From contig NZ_CP108053.1 of NCBI RefSeq assembly GCF_036173105.1, positions 5,766,001 to 5,830,000 of the forward strand: a stretch of DNA of 64,000 nucleotides. The letters are read 5' to 3'. The notes under the pieces were generated by a model. The model had not been told where the DNA came from and searched no databases. It saw only the letters and a program-made list of their open reading frames with translations. The DNA comes from Streptomyces sp. NBC_00287. Lineage in GTDB: Bacteria > Actinomycetota > Actinomycetes > Streptomycetales > Streptomycetaceae. The translations under genes were made by a program, and so were the position numbers. Position 1 is the stretch's first letter, and every line of letters starts with the position of its first letter. Of this stretch, positions 8,751-16,842 are shown one piece after another.

Positions 8751-10347
8751 ACCCCAACTCCTCGATCATCGCCGCCCGCAACCGCAGCGTCGTGACCAGC
8801 CGTTGGAACGCCTCCGCCCAATACCCCCCGGCCCCCGGCGACGCGTCCTCCGATTCGTCCGGTACGGCCAGCAGGCCGTCGAGGCGGCTTGCCTCCGACG
8901 GGTCCAGGCAGCGTTCGGCCAGCCCCATCACTCCGCTGAAACTCCATGGATAACTCCCCGCGTCCCGCGCGATATTGAGCGCGTCGACGACCGCCCGCCC
9001 GAGCGGCGCGGCCCATGGCACGGCACACACCCCCAGCAGCTGGAACGCCTCGGACAGCCCGTGCCGCGCGATGAAACCGGCGACCCACTCGGCCCGTTCG
9101 GCCGCGTCCAGCGTGCCCAGCAGCTTCGCCCGCTCGGCCAGCGACACCGCCCCGGGCCCGCCGGCCTCCGGCGCCGACGGCGTCCCGAGCAGCGCCCGCG
9201 CCCACCCGGCGTCCCGCTGTCGTACGGCCGCCCGGCACCAGGCCGCGTGCAGCTCGGCCTGCCAGTCGTCCGCCACCGGAAGCGCCACGATCTCGGCGGG
9301 TGTACGGCCGCCCAGCCGCGCCGGCCAGGTGCCTAGCGGTGCCGCCTCCACCAACTGTCCCAGCCACCACGACCGTTCCCCGCGTCCCGCCGGAGCCTTG
9401 GGTACGACACCGTCGCGCTCCATGCTCGGATCACACTCGTGCGGCGCTTCAACAGTGATCGTCGGGGTGTCCTGGGTGCGGTCCACGGCCACGCACGCCC
9501 CGGCCCGCACCGCCATCCGCCCGGCCAGCGCCGATCCGGGCAGCGCCGAGAGCAACTCCGCCGCCGTCGCCCGCACATTGCGGCTCCGGTCGGCCAGCGC
9601 CTGCTCCAGGAACGGCTCGTCCGACGGGCCGAGCCCGGTCCGCAGCGAGTCCAGGAACATCAGCCGGTCCTCGGCCCGCTCCGTGGCCCAGGTCGTCGCG
9701 AGCAACTCCCGCGCGGCGGCGGGCTCACGCGCGCGGATCGCGGCGAGCAGGGCGACCCGCTCGGCGAACAGTCCCTCCTGCCACAGCCGTTGCACCCTCT
9801 CCTGGTCCTCGGGGCCGGGCAGTGCGGTGCCGCCACCGGGCGTCGCGCGCAGGGCGAACCGCCAGTCCGGGTTCAGCCGGGCGAGCCACACCGCGCGCGG
9901 GCCCGCGAAGCGCAGTGCCGCAGGGCGTAGGTCCGTCCGTCCCCGGGCCGCGTCCAGCAGGGCGGGCAGCATCTGCGGGGGCGCCGCGTAGCCGTGGGCG
10001 TTGGCCGTCGTCAGCCACTGGGGCAGCAGCTCCATGAGGTCCGGTGCCGTGCCTCTGCGCCCGCCGCCCGTACCTCCCGCGCGGTCGGCCAGCAGCAGCG
10101 CCAGCCTGCGGGCCGCCGCCGAGGGCAGCGCGGGGCGGGCATCCTCGGGGGCCGGTTCGGGGCGGTCCGCCGCGCGCGCGGGACGCAGGCCCGCCCGGCG
10201 CCGTACGGTCTCCACGGCCGCCGCGTCCAGCAGGGCGACCGGTGCCTCCCGGGCCGGGTCGCCGCCCGGCGGGGTGCGACGGTCGGTGCCGAGCAGGGCG
10301 CTGGTGACGAGCTCTTCCCAGGCGGGCGCGTCCGGGGTCCTGTTCAT
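8731..10347 (-). CDS. DUF5691 family protein
   Basis: 538 residues, all-helical, Ala/Leu/Arg-rich, with no signal peptide or membrane segment. The N-terminus WEELVTSALLGTDRRTPPG and the central RNVRATAAELLSALPGSALAGRM (HEAT-like) mark the DUF5691 family. No catalytic motif can be named; HEAT-like repeats suggest a scaffold or adaptor. ATG 10347 was preferred over upstream possibilities because the upstream frame is a shadow of the SWIM gene. It follows the SWIM gene by 58 bp on the same strand and is probably co-transcribed with it, facing away from the MoxR/DUF5682/VWA genes. Function unknown. Confidence 0.82.
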   Translation of the reverse strand: MNRTPDAPAWEELVTSALLGTDRRTPPGGDPAREAPVALLDAAAVETVRRRAGLRPARAADRPEPAPEDARPALPSAAARRLALLLADRAGGTGGGRRGTAPDLMELLPQWLTTANAHGYAAPPQMLPALLDAARGRTDLRPAALRFAGPRAVWLARLNPDWRFALRATPGGGTALPGPEDQERVQRLWQEGLFAERVALLAAIRAREPAAARELLATTWATERAEDRLMFLDSLRTGLGPSDEPFLEQALADRSRNVRATAAELLSALPGSALAGRMAVRAGACVAVDRTQDTPTITVEAPHECDPSMERDGVVPKAPAGRGERSWWLGQLVEAAPLGTWPARLGGRTPAEIVALPVADDWQAELHAAWCRAAVRQRDAGWARALLGTPSAPEAGGPGAVSLAERAKLLGTLDAAERAEWVAGFIARHGLSEAFQLLGVCAVPWAAPLGRAVVDALNIARDAGSYPWSFSGVMGLAERCLDPSEASRLDGLLAVPDESEDASPGAGGYWAEAFQRLVTTLRLRAAMIEELGSAQVNG

Positions 10348-10405
10348 GAGGGTCGTCCCTTCTGTGGGGTGCCGGGGAGAGGCCTTGGGGTGTGTCGGCT
10401 TCGGC

Positions 10406-11761
10406 TCAGCACAGCTGCACCGCCTCGCCCGGCCCCTGCGGCCAGGCCGCGAGCGGGGTGAAGCCCCGGTGGCCGCACTCGCCGAAGACCTTGACCGGCC
10501 CGCCGCCCGAGAGGGCGACCAGCTTCCACAGGCCGGGGCGGGAGCGGGCGCTGGGTGTGAGCGGCAGGGCCGTGTCCGCGTCGGCATCCGCCAGTTGCCA
10601 GGACTCGCCGTCCGGAGTCGGTATCACCCGCTCCAGCGTCACCGGGACCGAGTCCAGCCAGGGGTCGTCCCGCAGCGCCTCGCCGTAGCGGGCGGCCGCC
10701 TGCGCTGTCGTCAAGCCTGGCGGACGTATCGCAGTGGGCGCGGGCGCGGCGAACCGCTCGCCGAGCGACGCCCGCAACTGGCCTGCGCCCGGATAAGGGG
10801 ACACCTCCGCCTCCAGGGTCAGCCCGACCGGCAGCGCGAGCTCCGGAGCGCGACCCGCGGCGCCGTAGGAGAGGAGCAGTGCGGTGTGGGTCGAGTCGGC
10901 ACCGTGGAGCCAGATCCGGCGGGTGGTCAGGCGGGTGTCCGCCGTGTCGTACTGGGCGAGGACCAGCCAGTGGTCGCGGATCGGCGGACCCTCGGGTGAG
11001 GCGGGCAGGCCGATACGGGAGCGGACCGTCGCCGCCAATTCCTCCGGCAGCCGCTCGCGGTGCAGCCAGCCCTGGTCGAGGAGGTGGAGCAGCGCGCACT
11101 CCTCCAGCAGCCGCACCGGCCAGCCGGGCCCGGAGGACGGGATCGCCCCCAACTCCCGGACGCGCGCCGCCAGTCCCGACGCCTGGGCGTCGACCATGCG
11201 GGCCGCGGTCTCCTCCCACAGCCCGTACCCCGCCTGCTCCGCGCCGGCCAGCCCGCCGCGCAGCAGATCCGCCAGCCGCTGCTCCAGCTCCGTCGCCCCC
11301 GCGGTGACCTTCTCGGCCCGGCGCTCCGCCCGCCGCCGCGCCGCCTCCGGATCAGCCGAGCCGGACGAGGACCCGGAACCGCCCTCCGCCCGCTTCTGCT
11401 CCGCGCGCTTCTTTCTGCCCTCCATCCACTCTTCCGCCCAGTCCGGCGGCTGACCCTGCGGCACGGCTCCGTCCCCGCCCGCCCACAGCAACAGCAGCCC
11501 GAGCGCGTGTTTGCACGGGAACTTCCGGCTCGGACAACTGCACTTGTACGCGGGCCCCGACGCGTCCGCGATGTCGACGACCGTCTGATACGGCTTGCTG
11601 CCACTGCCCTTGCACAGCCCCCACACCGTCCCCTCCTCAGTACTGCCCGCCTCGGACCACGGCCCGGCCGCGCCGAGTTTGCCGCCCGCTTTGCGTGATG
11701 CGGCGTCAGGCGCCAGTGCCAGCACCTGTTCCGCGCTCCAGCGCACCCCCTGCTGAGTCAT
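10406..11761 (-). CDS. SWIM zinc-finger family protein
   Basis: 451-residue cytosolic protein with a SWIM-type zinc-binding motif C74-S-C76-PSRKFP-C83-K-H85 (CxCxnCxH), a fold used for DNA or protein contacts. A helical charged stretch follows (about 110-165). From memory, E. coli YehQ is a SWIM protein in the yehLMPQ cluster, which has the same MoxR and VWA partners. ATG 11761 is chosen because a TACCTT -10 box ends 6 bp upstream, so the mRNA should be leaderless; a TTG at 11791 would place the promoter inside the gene. It is first in a two-gene operon with the DUF5691 gene and divergent from the MoxR gene. Confidence 0.88.
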   Translation of the reverse strand: MTQQGVRWSAEQVLALAPDAASRKAGGKLGAAGPWSEAGSTEEGTVWGLCKGSGSKPYQTVVDIADASGPAYKCSCPSRKFPCKHALGLLLLWAGGDGAVPQGQPPDWAEEWMEGRKKRAEQKRAEGGSGSSSGSADPEAARRRAERRAEKVTAGATELEQRLADLLRGGLAGAEQAGYGLWEETAARMVDAQASGLAARVRELGAIPSSGPGWPVRLLEECALLHLLDQGWLHRERLPEELAATVRSRIGLPASPEGPPIRDHWLVLAQYDTADTRLTTRRIWLHGADSTHTALLLSYGAAGRAPELALPVGLTLEAEVSPYPGAGQLRASLGERFAAPAPTAIRPPGLTTAQAAARYGEALRDDPWLDSVPVTLERVIPTPDGESWQLADADADTALPLTPSARSRPGLWKLVALSGGGPVKVFGECGHRGFTPLAAWPQGPGEAVQLC

Positions 11762-11767
11762 GCCATC

Positions 11768-11793
11768 GAAGGTAGGTCCCCCCACTGACAATC
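11768..11793 (-). promoter_or_regulatory. RecA-independent DNA-damage promoter (PafBC type) of the SWIM gene, exact consensus
   Basis: Read on the minus strand, TTGTCAGTG, then 8 bp (GGGGGACC), then TACCTT fits TTGTCRGTG-N8-TANNNT without mismatch. The -10 box ends 6 bp before ATG 11761, predicting a leaderless mRNA. In mycobacteria this promoter class is activated by PafBC after DNA damage. Confidence 0.8.
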
Positions 11794-11838
11794 GCCCCGG
11801 CGAGGGCGTCTGCGCAGGTCAGGACGGATTGTCAGTGG
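11782..11838. repeat. Perfect 12-bp inverted repeat in divergent promoter
   Basis: CCACTGACAATC (11782-11793) and its exact reverse complement GATTGTCAGTGG (11827-11838) are separated by 33 bp. Each arm, read outward, contains the TTGTCAGTG box of the promoter for its own side. The symmetry means that one activator could switch both operons together. Confidence 0.85.
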
Positions 11839-11851
11839 CGTGGTGCACGGT
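11829..11851 (+). promoter_or_regulatory. Matching DNA-damage-type promoter of the MoxR operon, weaker -10
   Basis: TTGTCAGTG (11829-11837), 8 bp, then CACGGT (11846-11851). The upstream box is perfect; the -10 differs from TANNNT only at the first base. The start codon is 43 bp further on, with a normal ribosome site, so unlike the SWIM side this mRNA has a leader. Confidence 0.6.
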
Positions 11852-11893
11852 TGGTGTCAGACCGAACCGGCCGAGCTGGAGGGGGACTTAGCC

Positions 11894-13024
11894 ATGCCTG
11901 TGTCCGCAGCACCGACATCCGCCGATACTCGCGAGAGCGCACCGACCGAGGCATTGCGACCGCACGCCGAGAACGCCTTCGCGGCCGAGCTGACCGCGCT
12001 TGCCGCGCAGGACGACCGCCCGCGCCCGGCCCGCTGGAAGCTGTCGCCATGGGCCGTGGCGACCTACCTGCTCGGCGGCACCCTGCCGGACGGCACGGTG
12101 ATCACTCCGAAGTACGTGGGGCCGCGCCGCATCGTCGAGGTCGCCGTCACCACCCTCGCCACCGACCGCGCCCTGCTCCTGCTCGGCGTGCCCGGCACCG
12201 CCAAGACCTGGGTGTCCGAGCATCTGGCCGCGGCCGTGAGCGGTGACTCGACCCTGCTGGTGCAGGGCACCGCCGGCACCCCGGAGGAGGCGATCCGGTA
12301 CGGCTGGAACTACGCGCAGCTGCTCGCGCACGGCCCGAGCCGGGACGCGCTGGTGCCGAGCCCCGTCATGCGGGCCATGGCGGAGGGCATGACGGCCCGG
12401 GTCGAGGAGCTGACCCGGATCCCGGCCGACGTACAGGACACGCTCATCACCATCCTGTCGGAGAAGACCCTGCCCATCCCGGAGCTGGGCCAGGAGGTCC
12501 AGGCCGTGCGCGGCTTCAACCTCATCGCCACCGCCAACGACCGCGACCGCGGCGTCAACGACCTGTCCAGCGCCCTGCGCCGCCGCTTCAACACCGTCGT
12601 GCTGCCGCTGCCGGAGAGCGTCGACGCCGAGGTCGACATCGTCTCCCGGCGCGTCGACCAGATCGGCCGCTCCCTCGACCTGCCGGCCGTGCCCGAGGGC
12701 ATCGACGAGATCCGCCGGGTCGTGACCGTCTTCCGCGAGCTGCGCGACGGGGTGACCTCCGACGGCCGGACAAAGGTGAAGTCGCCCAGCGGCACCCTCT
12801 CCACGGCCGAGGCGATCTCCGTCGTCACGAGCGGCCTCGCGCTCGCCGCCCACTTCGGGGACGGCGTCCTGCGGCCGGGCGACATCGCCGCGGGCATTCT
12901 CGGCGCCGTGGTCCGCGATCCGGCGGCCGACCGGGTCGTCTGGCAGGAGTACCTGGAAGCGGTCGTCCGCGAGCGCGACGGCTGGACCGACTTCTACCGC
13001 GCCTGCCGGGAGGTGAGCGCGTGA
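11894..13024 (+). CDS. MoxR-like AAA+ ATPase
   Basis: 376-residue AAA+ ATPase. Walker A is GVPGTAKT (98-105). The Walker B position reads VEEL, a Glu replacing the usual Asp. A sensor segment FNLIATANDRDRGVNDLSSAL and an arginine-finger region SALRRRFNTVVLP follow, and the lid helices end near 376. MoxR proteins act as chaperone-like remodelers and almost always work with a VWA-domain partner; here that partner is three genes downstream. ATG 11894 is fixed by GGAGGGGGAC upstream. It is first gene of the plus-strand operon. From memory it corresponds to YehL of E. coli yehLMPQ. The target is unknown. Confidence 0.9.
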   Translation: MPVSAAPTSADTRESAPTEALRPHAENAFAAELTALAAQDDRPRPARWKLSPWAVATYLLGGTLPDGTVITPKYVGPRRIVEVAVTTLATDRALLLLGVPGTAKTWVSEHLAAAVSGDSTLLVQGTAGTPEEAIRYGWNYAQLLAHGPSRDALVPSPVMRAMAEGMTARVEELTRIPADVQDTLITILSEKTLPIPELGQEVQAVRGFNLIATANDRDRGVNDLSSALRRRFNTVVLPLPESVDAEVDIVSRRVDQIGRSLDLPAVPEGIDEIRRVVTVFRELRDGVTSDGRTKVKSPSGTLSTAEAISVVTSGLALAAHFGDGVLRPGDIAAGILGAVVRDPAADRVVWQEYLEAVVRERDGWTDFYRACREVSA

Positions 13025-13052
13025 CCGGGTACAAGGGGGACGGCTGGATGAG

Positions 13053-15392
13053 GTGGCAGGCGTGACCACGGGAGCCGACCCGGGCGCAGGGCCGCTGCTG
13101 CTCGGCGTACGGCATCACGGGCCCGGCTCCGCGCGGGCCGTACGGGCGGCGTTGGACGCGGCCCGACCGGGCGCGGTGCTGATCGAGGGGCCGCCCGAGG
13201 CGGACGCGCTGATCCCGCTCGCCGCCGACGAGGACATGCGCCCGCCGGTCGCCCTCCTCGCCCACGCCGTGGACGAGCCGGGACGCTCGGCGTTCTGGCC
13301 CCTGGCCGAGTTCTCCCCGGAGTGGGTCGCGATCCGCTGGGCGCTGGAGCACGGGGTACCGGCCCGCTTCATCGACCTTCCGGCCACCCACACGCTGGCG
13401 TGGGAGAAGGAATCGGTGGAGGGGACCGCCGAGGACCCTGAGAAGGTGAGCACCGACGTCCGGATCGACCCCCTCGCCGTGCTCGCCGACGCCGCCGGAT
13501 ACGACGACGCCGAGCGCTGGTGGGAGGACGTCGTCGAGCATCGCGGGGTCGGTGCGGCGGGGGATCCGCTCGCGCCGTTCGCCGTGCTGGCGGAGGCCAT
13601 GGCCGCGCTGCGGGAGGTGTACGGCAGCGGCGGGCACGAGCGGGATCTGGTGCGCGAGGCGTACATGCGGCTCCAAGTCCGGGCCGCGCAGAAAGAGTTC
13701 GGGGATGCGGTGGCCGTGGTGTGCGGGGCGTGGCATGTGCCCGCGCTCAGCGAGCGGACGTCCGTCGCCGCCGACCGGGCCCTGCTGAAGGGCCTGCCCA
13801 AGGTCAAGGCGGACATGACCTGGGTGCCGTGGACGTATCGCAGACTGGCGCGGGCCAGCGGCTACGGGGCGGGCATCGACTCGCCGGGGTGGTACGGGCA
13901 TCTGTTCCGCGCGCCCGACCGGCCGGTGGAGCGGTGGCTGACCAAGGTGGCGGGGCTGCTGCGGGCCGAGGACCGGATCGTGTCCTCCGCGCATGTCATC
14001 GAGGCGGTGCGGCTGGCCGAGACGCTCGCGGCGATGCGCGGCCGCCCGCTGCCCGGCCTCGGTGAGACGACCGACGCGGTGCGGGCGGTGATGTGCGACG
14101 GCTCGGACGTGCCGCTGGCGCTGGTGCACGACCGGCTGGTGGTGGGCGATGTGCTGGGGGAGGTGCCGCAGGACGCGCCCGCCGTGCCGCTGCAGCGGGA
14201 CCTCGACCGGATCCAGCGCCGGTTGCGGCTCAAACCGGAGGCGCTGGAGCGCGAGTTGGAGCTCGATCTGCGCAAGGAGACCGACGCCGGGCGCAGTCGG
14301 CTGCTGCACCGGCTGCGGCTGCTGGGCGTGCCGTGGGGAGAGCCGGTCGCCTCGCGGGGGAGTACGGGCACGTTCCGGGAGACCTGGCGGCTGCGCTGGG
14401 AGCCCGAGCTGTCCGTTCGGATCGCCGAGGCCGGGGTGTGGGGGACGACCGTACTCGCCGCCGCGACCGCCAAGTCCGAGGCGGACGCCGTCTGTGCGCA
14501 GCACCTCGCCGATGTCACCGCGCTCGCCGAGCGGTGTCTGCTGGCCGAACTGCCGGACGCGTTGCCGACGGTGATGCGAGTGCTGGCCGACCGGGCCGCG
14601 CTCGACACGGACGTCGGCCATCTCGCCCAGGCTCTTCCGGCGCTGGTCCGTTCGCTGCGGTACGGCGATGTGCGCGGCACCGACACCGGGGCGCTCGCGG
14701 AGGTCGCGGCGGGCCTCGCCGAGCGGATCTTCGTCGGGCTGCCCCCGGCCTGCGCCGGCCTCGACGCGGATGCCGCCGAGGAGATGCGGCGCCATGTGGA
14801 CGCGGTGCACGGAGCGGTGGGCCTGCTCGGCGACGCACCCGCTCCGGGCCATGGCGAGCTGCGCGGACGGTGGCGGGCGGTGCTCAGGGTGCTGTCCGTG
14901 CGGGACACGGTTCCCGGCGTGATCCGCGGGCGTGCTGTGCGGCTCCTGCTGGACGAAGGGGAGTTGGCGCAAGAAGAGGCGGCTCGGCTCATGGGTCTCG
15001 TGCTGTCGCCGGGGACACCGCCCGGGGACGCGGCGGCCTGGATCGAGGGCTTCGTCGGCGGCGGCTCGGGCGGCGGGATGCTGCTCGTGCACGACGAGCG
15101 GCTGCTCGGTCTGGTCGACGCATGGCTGACCGGGGTGCCGGCGGACGCGTTCACCGACGTGCTGCCGCTGCTGCGGCGCACCTTCTCGGCGTATGAGCCG
15201 GGTGTGCGCAGAACACTCGGTGAGCTGGTGCGGCGCGGGCCCGGGCAGCGGGACGGTGGGGCCGCTGCGGGAGCCGGTGTACCCGGGTTCGCGGCCGAGC
15301 TGGACCCGGCGCGGGCGGATGCCGTGCTGCCGGTGGTGCGGCTGCTGTTGGGGCTGGACACGGACGACAACGACCTGGTGGGGGCGGCGTGA
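13053..15392 (+). CDS. DUF5682 family protein
   Basis: 779 residues. The N-terminus LLLGVRHHGPGSARAVRAAL followed by VLIEGPPEADALIPLA (about 15-55) is the family signature and resembles the HxxP/EGP core of TraB/PrgY-like folds, suggesting a possible enzymatic N-terminal domain (inference). The rest is helical with no membrane segment. GTG 13053 is 28 bp after the MoxR stop. The stop overlaps the start of a short frame in TGATG. DUF5682 proteins co-occur with MoxR, VWA and SWIM genes, and I recall E. coli YehM as the same family. Biochemical activity is not known. Confidence 0.83.
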   Translation: MAGVTTGADPGAGPLLLGVRHHGPGSARAVRAALDAARPGAVLIEGPPEADALIPLAADEDMRPPVALLAHAVDEPGRSAFWPLAEFSPEWVAIRWALEHGVPARFIDLPATHTLAWEKESVEGTAEDPEKVSTDVRIDPLAVLADAAGYDDAERWWEDVVEHRGVGAAGDPLAPFAVLAEAMAALREVYGSGGHERDLVREAYMRLQVRAAQKEFGDAVAVVCGAWHVPALSERTSVAADRALLKGLPKVKADMTWVPWTYRRLARASGYGAGIDSPGWYGHLFRAPDRPVERWLTKVAGLLRAEDRIVSSAHVIEAVRLAETLAAMRGRPLPGLGETTDAVRAVMCDGSDVPLALVHDRLVVGDVLGEVPQDAPAVPLQRDLDRIQRRLRLKPEALERELELDLRKETDAGRSRLLHRLRLLGVPWGEPVASRGSTGTFRETWRLRWEPELSVRIAEAGVWGTTVLAAATAKSEADAVCAQHLADVTALAERCLLAELPDALPTVMRVLADRAALDTDVGHLAQALPALVRSLRYGDVRGTDTGALAEVAAGLAERIFVGLPPACAGLDADAAEEMRRHVDAVHGAVGLLGDAPAPGHGELRGRWRAVLRVLSVRDTVPGVIRGRAVRLLLDEGELAQEEAARLMGLVLSPGTPPGDAAAWIEGFVGGGSGGGMLLVHDERLLGLVDAWLTGVPADAFTDVLPLLRRTFSAYEPGVRRTLGELVRRGPGQRDGGAAAGAGVPGFAAELDPARADAVLPVVRLLLGLDTDDNDLVGAA

Positions 15393-15544
15393 TGACGACC
15401 GAAGGGCTGAGGGAGCCGAGGGACAGGGCCCGGGCGGCGGACTGCGCAAGGCAGGGGCAGGGACCGCGGGCGGAGGTTCGGCCGACGACGACCGTGCCCG
15501 TGATCCCGCTGTGGGAACGGCTCGGCGGAGGGGTGCGCGGATGA
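15392..15544 (+). CDS. Possible 50-residue protein overlapping both neighbours
   Basis: A short frame starts in the DUF5682 stop (TGATG at 15390-15394) and ends in the VWA start (ATGA at 15541-15544), the geometry of translational coupling on both sides. It encodes MTTEGLREPRDRARA at the start and VPVIPLWERLGGGVRG at the end, basic and Pro/Gly-rich with no hydrophobic helix. Third positions are mostly G/C, but four AGG codons are unusual for a well-expressed Streptomyces gene. It may be a real small protein, or only a ribosome path linking the two large genes. Confidence 0.45.
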   Translation: MTTEGLREPRDRARAADCARQGQGPRAEVRPTTTVPVIPLWERLGGGVRG

Positions 15545-16707
15545 CGACGGCGGACGTGACGGACGCGGCGCAGGAGCGGCTGCGGCGCTGGCGGCTCGTG
15601 CTCGGCGGAGACACGGCCGACGGCACCGGATGCAGGCTCGCCGGGCAGGACTCCGCGATGGACGGGGCGCTCACCGCGCTCTACGGAAAGGGGGACAGAC
15701 CGCAGACGGGGAAGGACCGTTCGGCGGGGCTCGGGGCCTCGGCGCCGTCCGTCGCGCGCTGGCTCGGGGACATCCGGACCTACTTCCCGTCCTCCGTCGT
15801 CCAGGTCATGCAGCGCGACGCCATCGACCGGCTCGGTCTGTCCACGCTGCTGCTCGAACCGGAGATGCTGGAGGCGGTGGAGGCCGACGTGCATCTCGTC
15901 GGGACGCTTCTCTCCCTCAACAAGGCCATGCCGGAGACGACGAAGGAGACGGCACGGGCCGTCGTGCGCAAGGTCGTCGAGGATCTGGAGAAGCGGCTCG
16001 CCACCCGCACCCGGGCCACACTCACCGGCGCCCTCGACCGCAGCGCGCGGATCAACCGGCCGCGCCATCACGACATCGACTGGAACCGCACGATCGCCGC
16101 CAACCTCAAGCACTATCTGCCGCAGTACCGGACGATCGTGCCCGAGCGGCTCATCGGCTACGGGCGGGCCTCGCAGTCGATGAAGAAGGAAGTCGTGCTC
16201 TGTATCGACCAGTCGGGGTCGATGGCGGCGTCGGTGGTGTACGCGTCGGTGTTCGGGGCGGTGCTGGCGTCCATGCGGTCGATCGACACCCGGCTGGTCG
16301 TCTTCGACACCGCGGTCGTCGACCTCACCGACCAGCTCGACGACCCGGTGGATGTGCTGTTCGGCACACAGCTCGGCGGCGGCACGGACATCAACCGGGC
16401 GCTGGCGTACTGCCAGTCGCAGATCACCCGGCCCGCCGAGACGGTGGTCGTCCTGATCAGCGACCTCTACGAAGGGGGCATCCGCGACGAGATGCTGAAG
16501 CGGGTGGCGGCGATGAAGGCGTCGGGGGTGCAGTTCGTGGCGCTGCTCGCGCTGTCCGACGAGGGGGCGCCGGCCTACGACCGGGAACACGCGGCCGCGC
16601 TCGCCGCGCTGGGCGCACCAGCGTTCGCCTGTACGCCGGATCTGTTCCCCGAGGTGATGGCGGCGGCGATCGAGAAGCGGCCGCTCCCGATACCGGACCC
16701 CGCGTGA
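15541..16707 (+). CDS. VWA domain protein, MoxR partner
   Basis: 388 residues. The N-terminal half is helical (about 1-215). The C-terminal half is a von Willebrand A domain with an intact metal-ion adhesion site: D223-Q-S225-G-S227, then GGGTDIN near 280-286 and an Asp in LISDLYEGG. Such domains bind ligands through a divalent metal and partner MoxR ATPases as RavA-ViaA does. There is no transmembrane segment, so the complex is cytosolic. ATG 15541 is preceded by GGCGGAGGGG and overlaps the stop of the 50-residue frame. It is last gene of the MoxR operon, equivalent by recollection to YehP. Confidence 0.9.
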   Translation: MTTADVTDAAQERLRRWRLVLGGDTADGTGCRLAGQDSAMDGALTALYGKGDRPQTGKDRSAGLGASAPSVARWLGDIRTYFPSSVVQVMQRDAIDRLGLSTLLLEPEMLEAVEADVHLVGTLLSLNKAMPETTKETARAVVRKVVEDLEKRLATRTRATLTGALDRSARINRPRHHDIDWNRTIAANLKHYLPQYRTIVPERLIGYGRASQSMKKEVVLCIDQSGSMAASVVYASVFGAVLASMRSIDTRLVVFDTAVVDLTDQLDDPVDVLFGTQLGGGTDINRALAYCQSQITRPAETVVVLISDLYEGGIRDEMLKRVAAMKASGVQFVALLALSDEGAPAYDREHAAALAALGAPAFACTPDLFPEVMAAAIEKRPLPIPDPA

Positions 16708-16842
16708 TGAAACGGATATGAGTGCGCATCGGTAACAGAGGGCTTGCGCAACCTCGGGAGTCCCGTGCGAGGATCGACGCTCGTCAGCGGTGCGCCGCGT
16801 CACGCGTCTCTTGTTCCGCCGCACGGGAGGACCCGCCCCCTT

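Noticed and set aside
12825..15674. 949-residue minus-strand frame opposite DUF5682
   Set aside because: Arg/Pro-rich shadow of the DUF5682 gene, no start signal.
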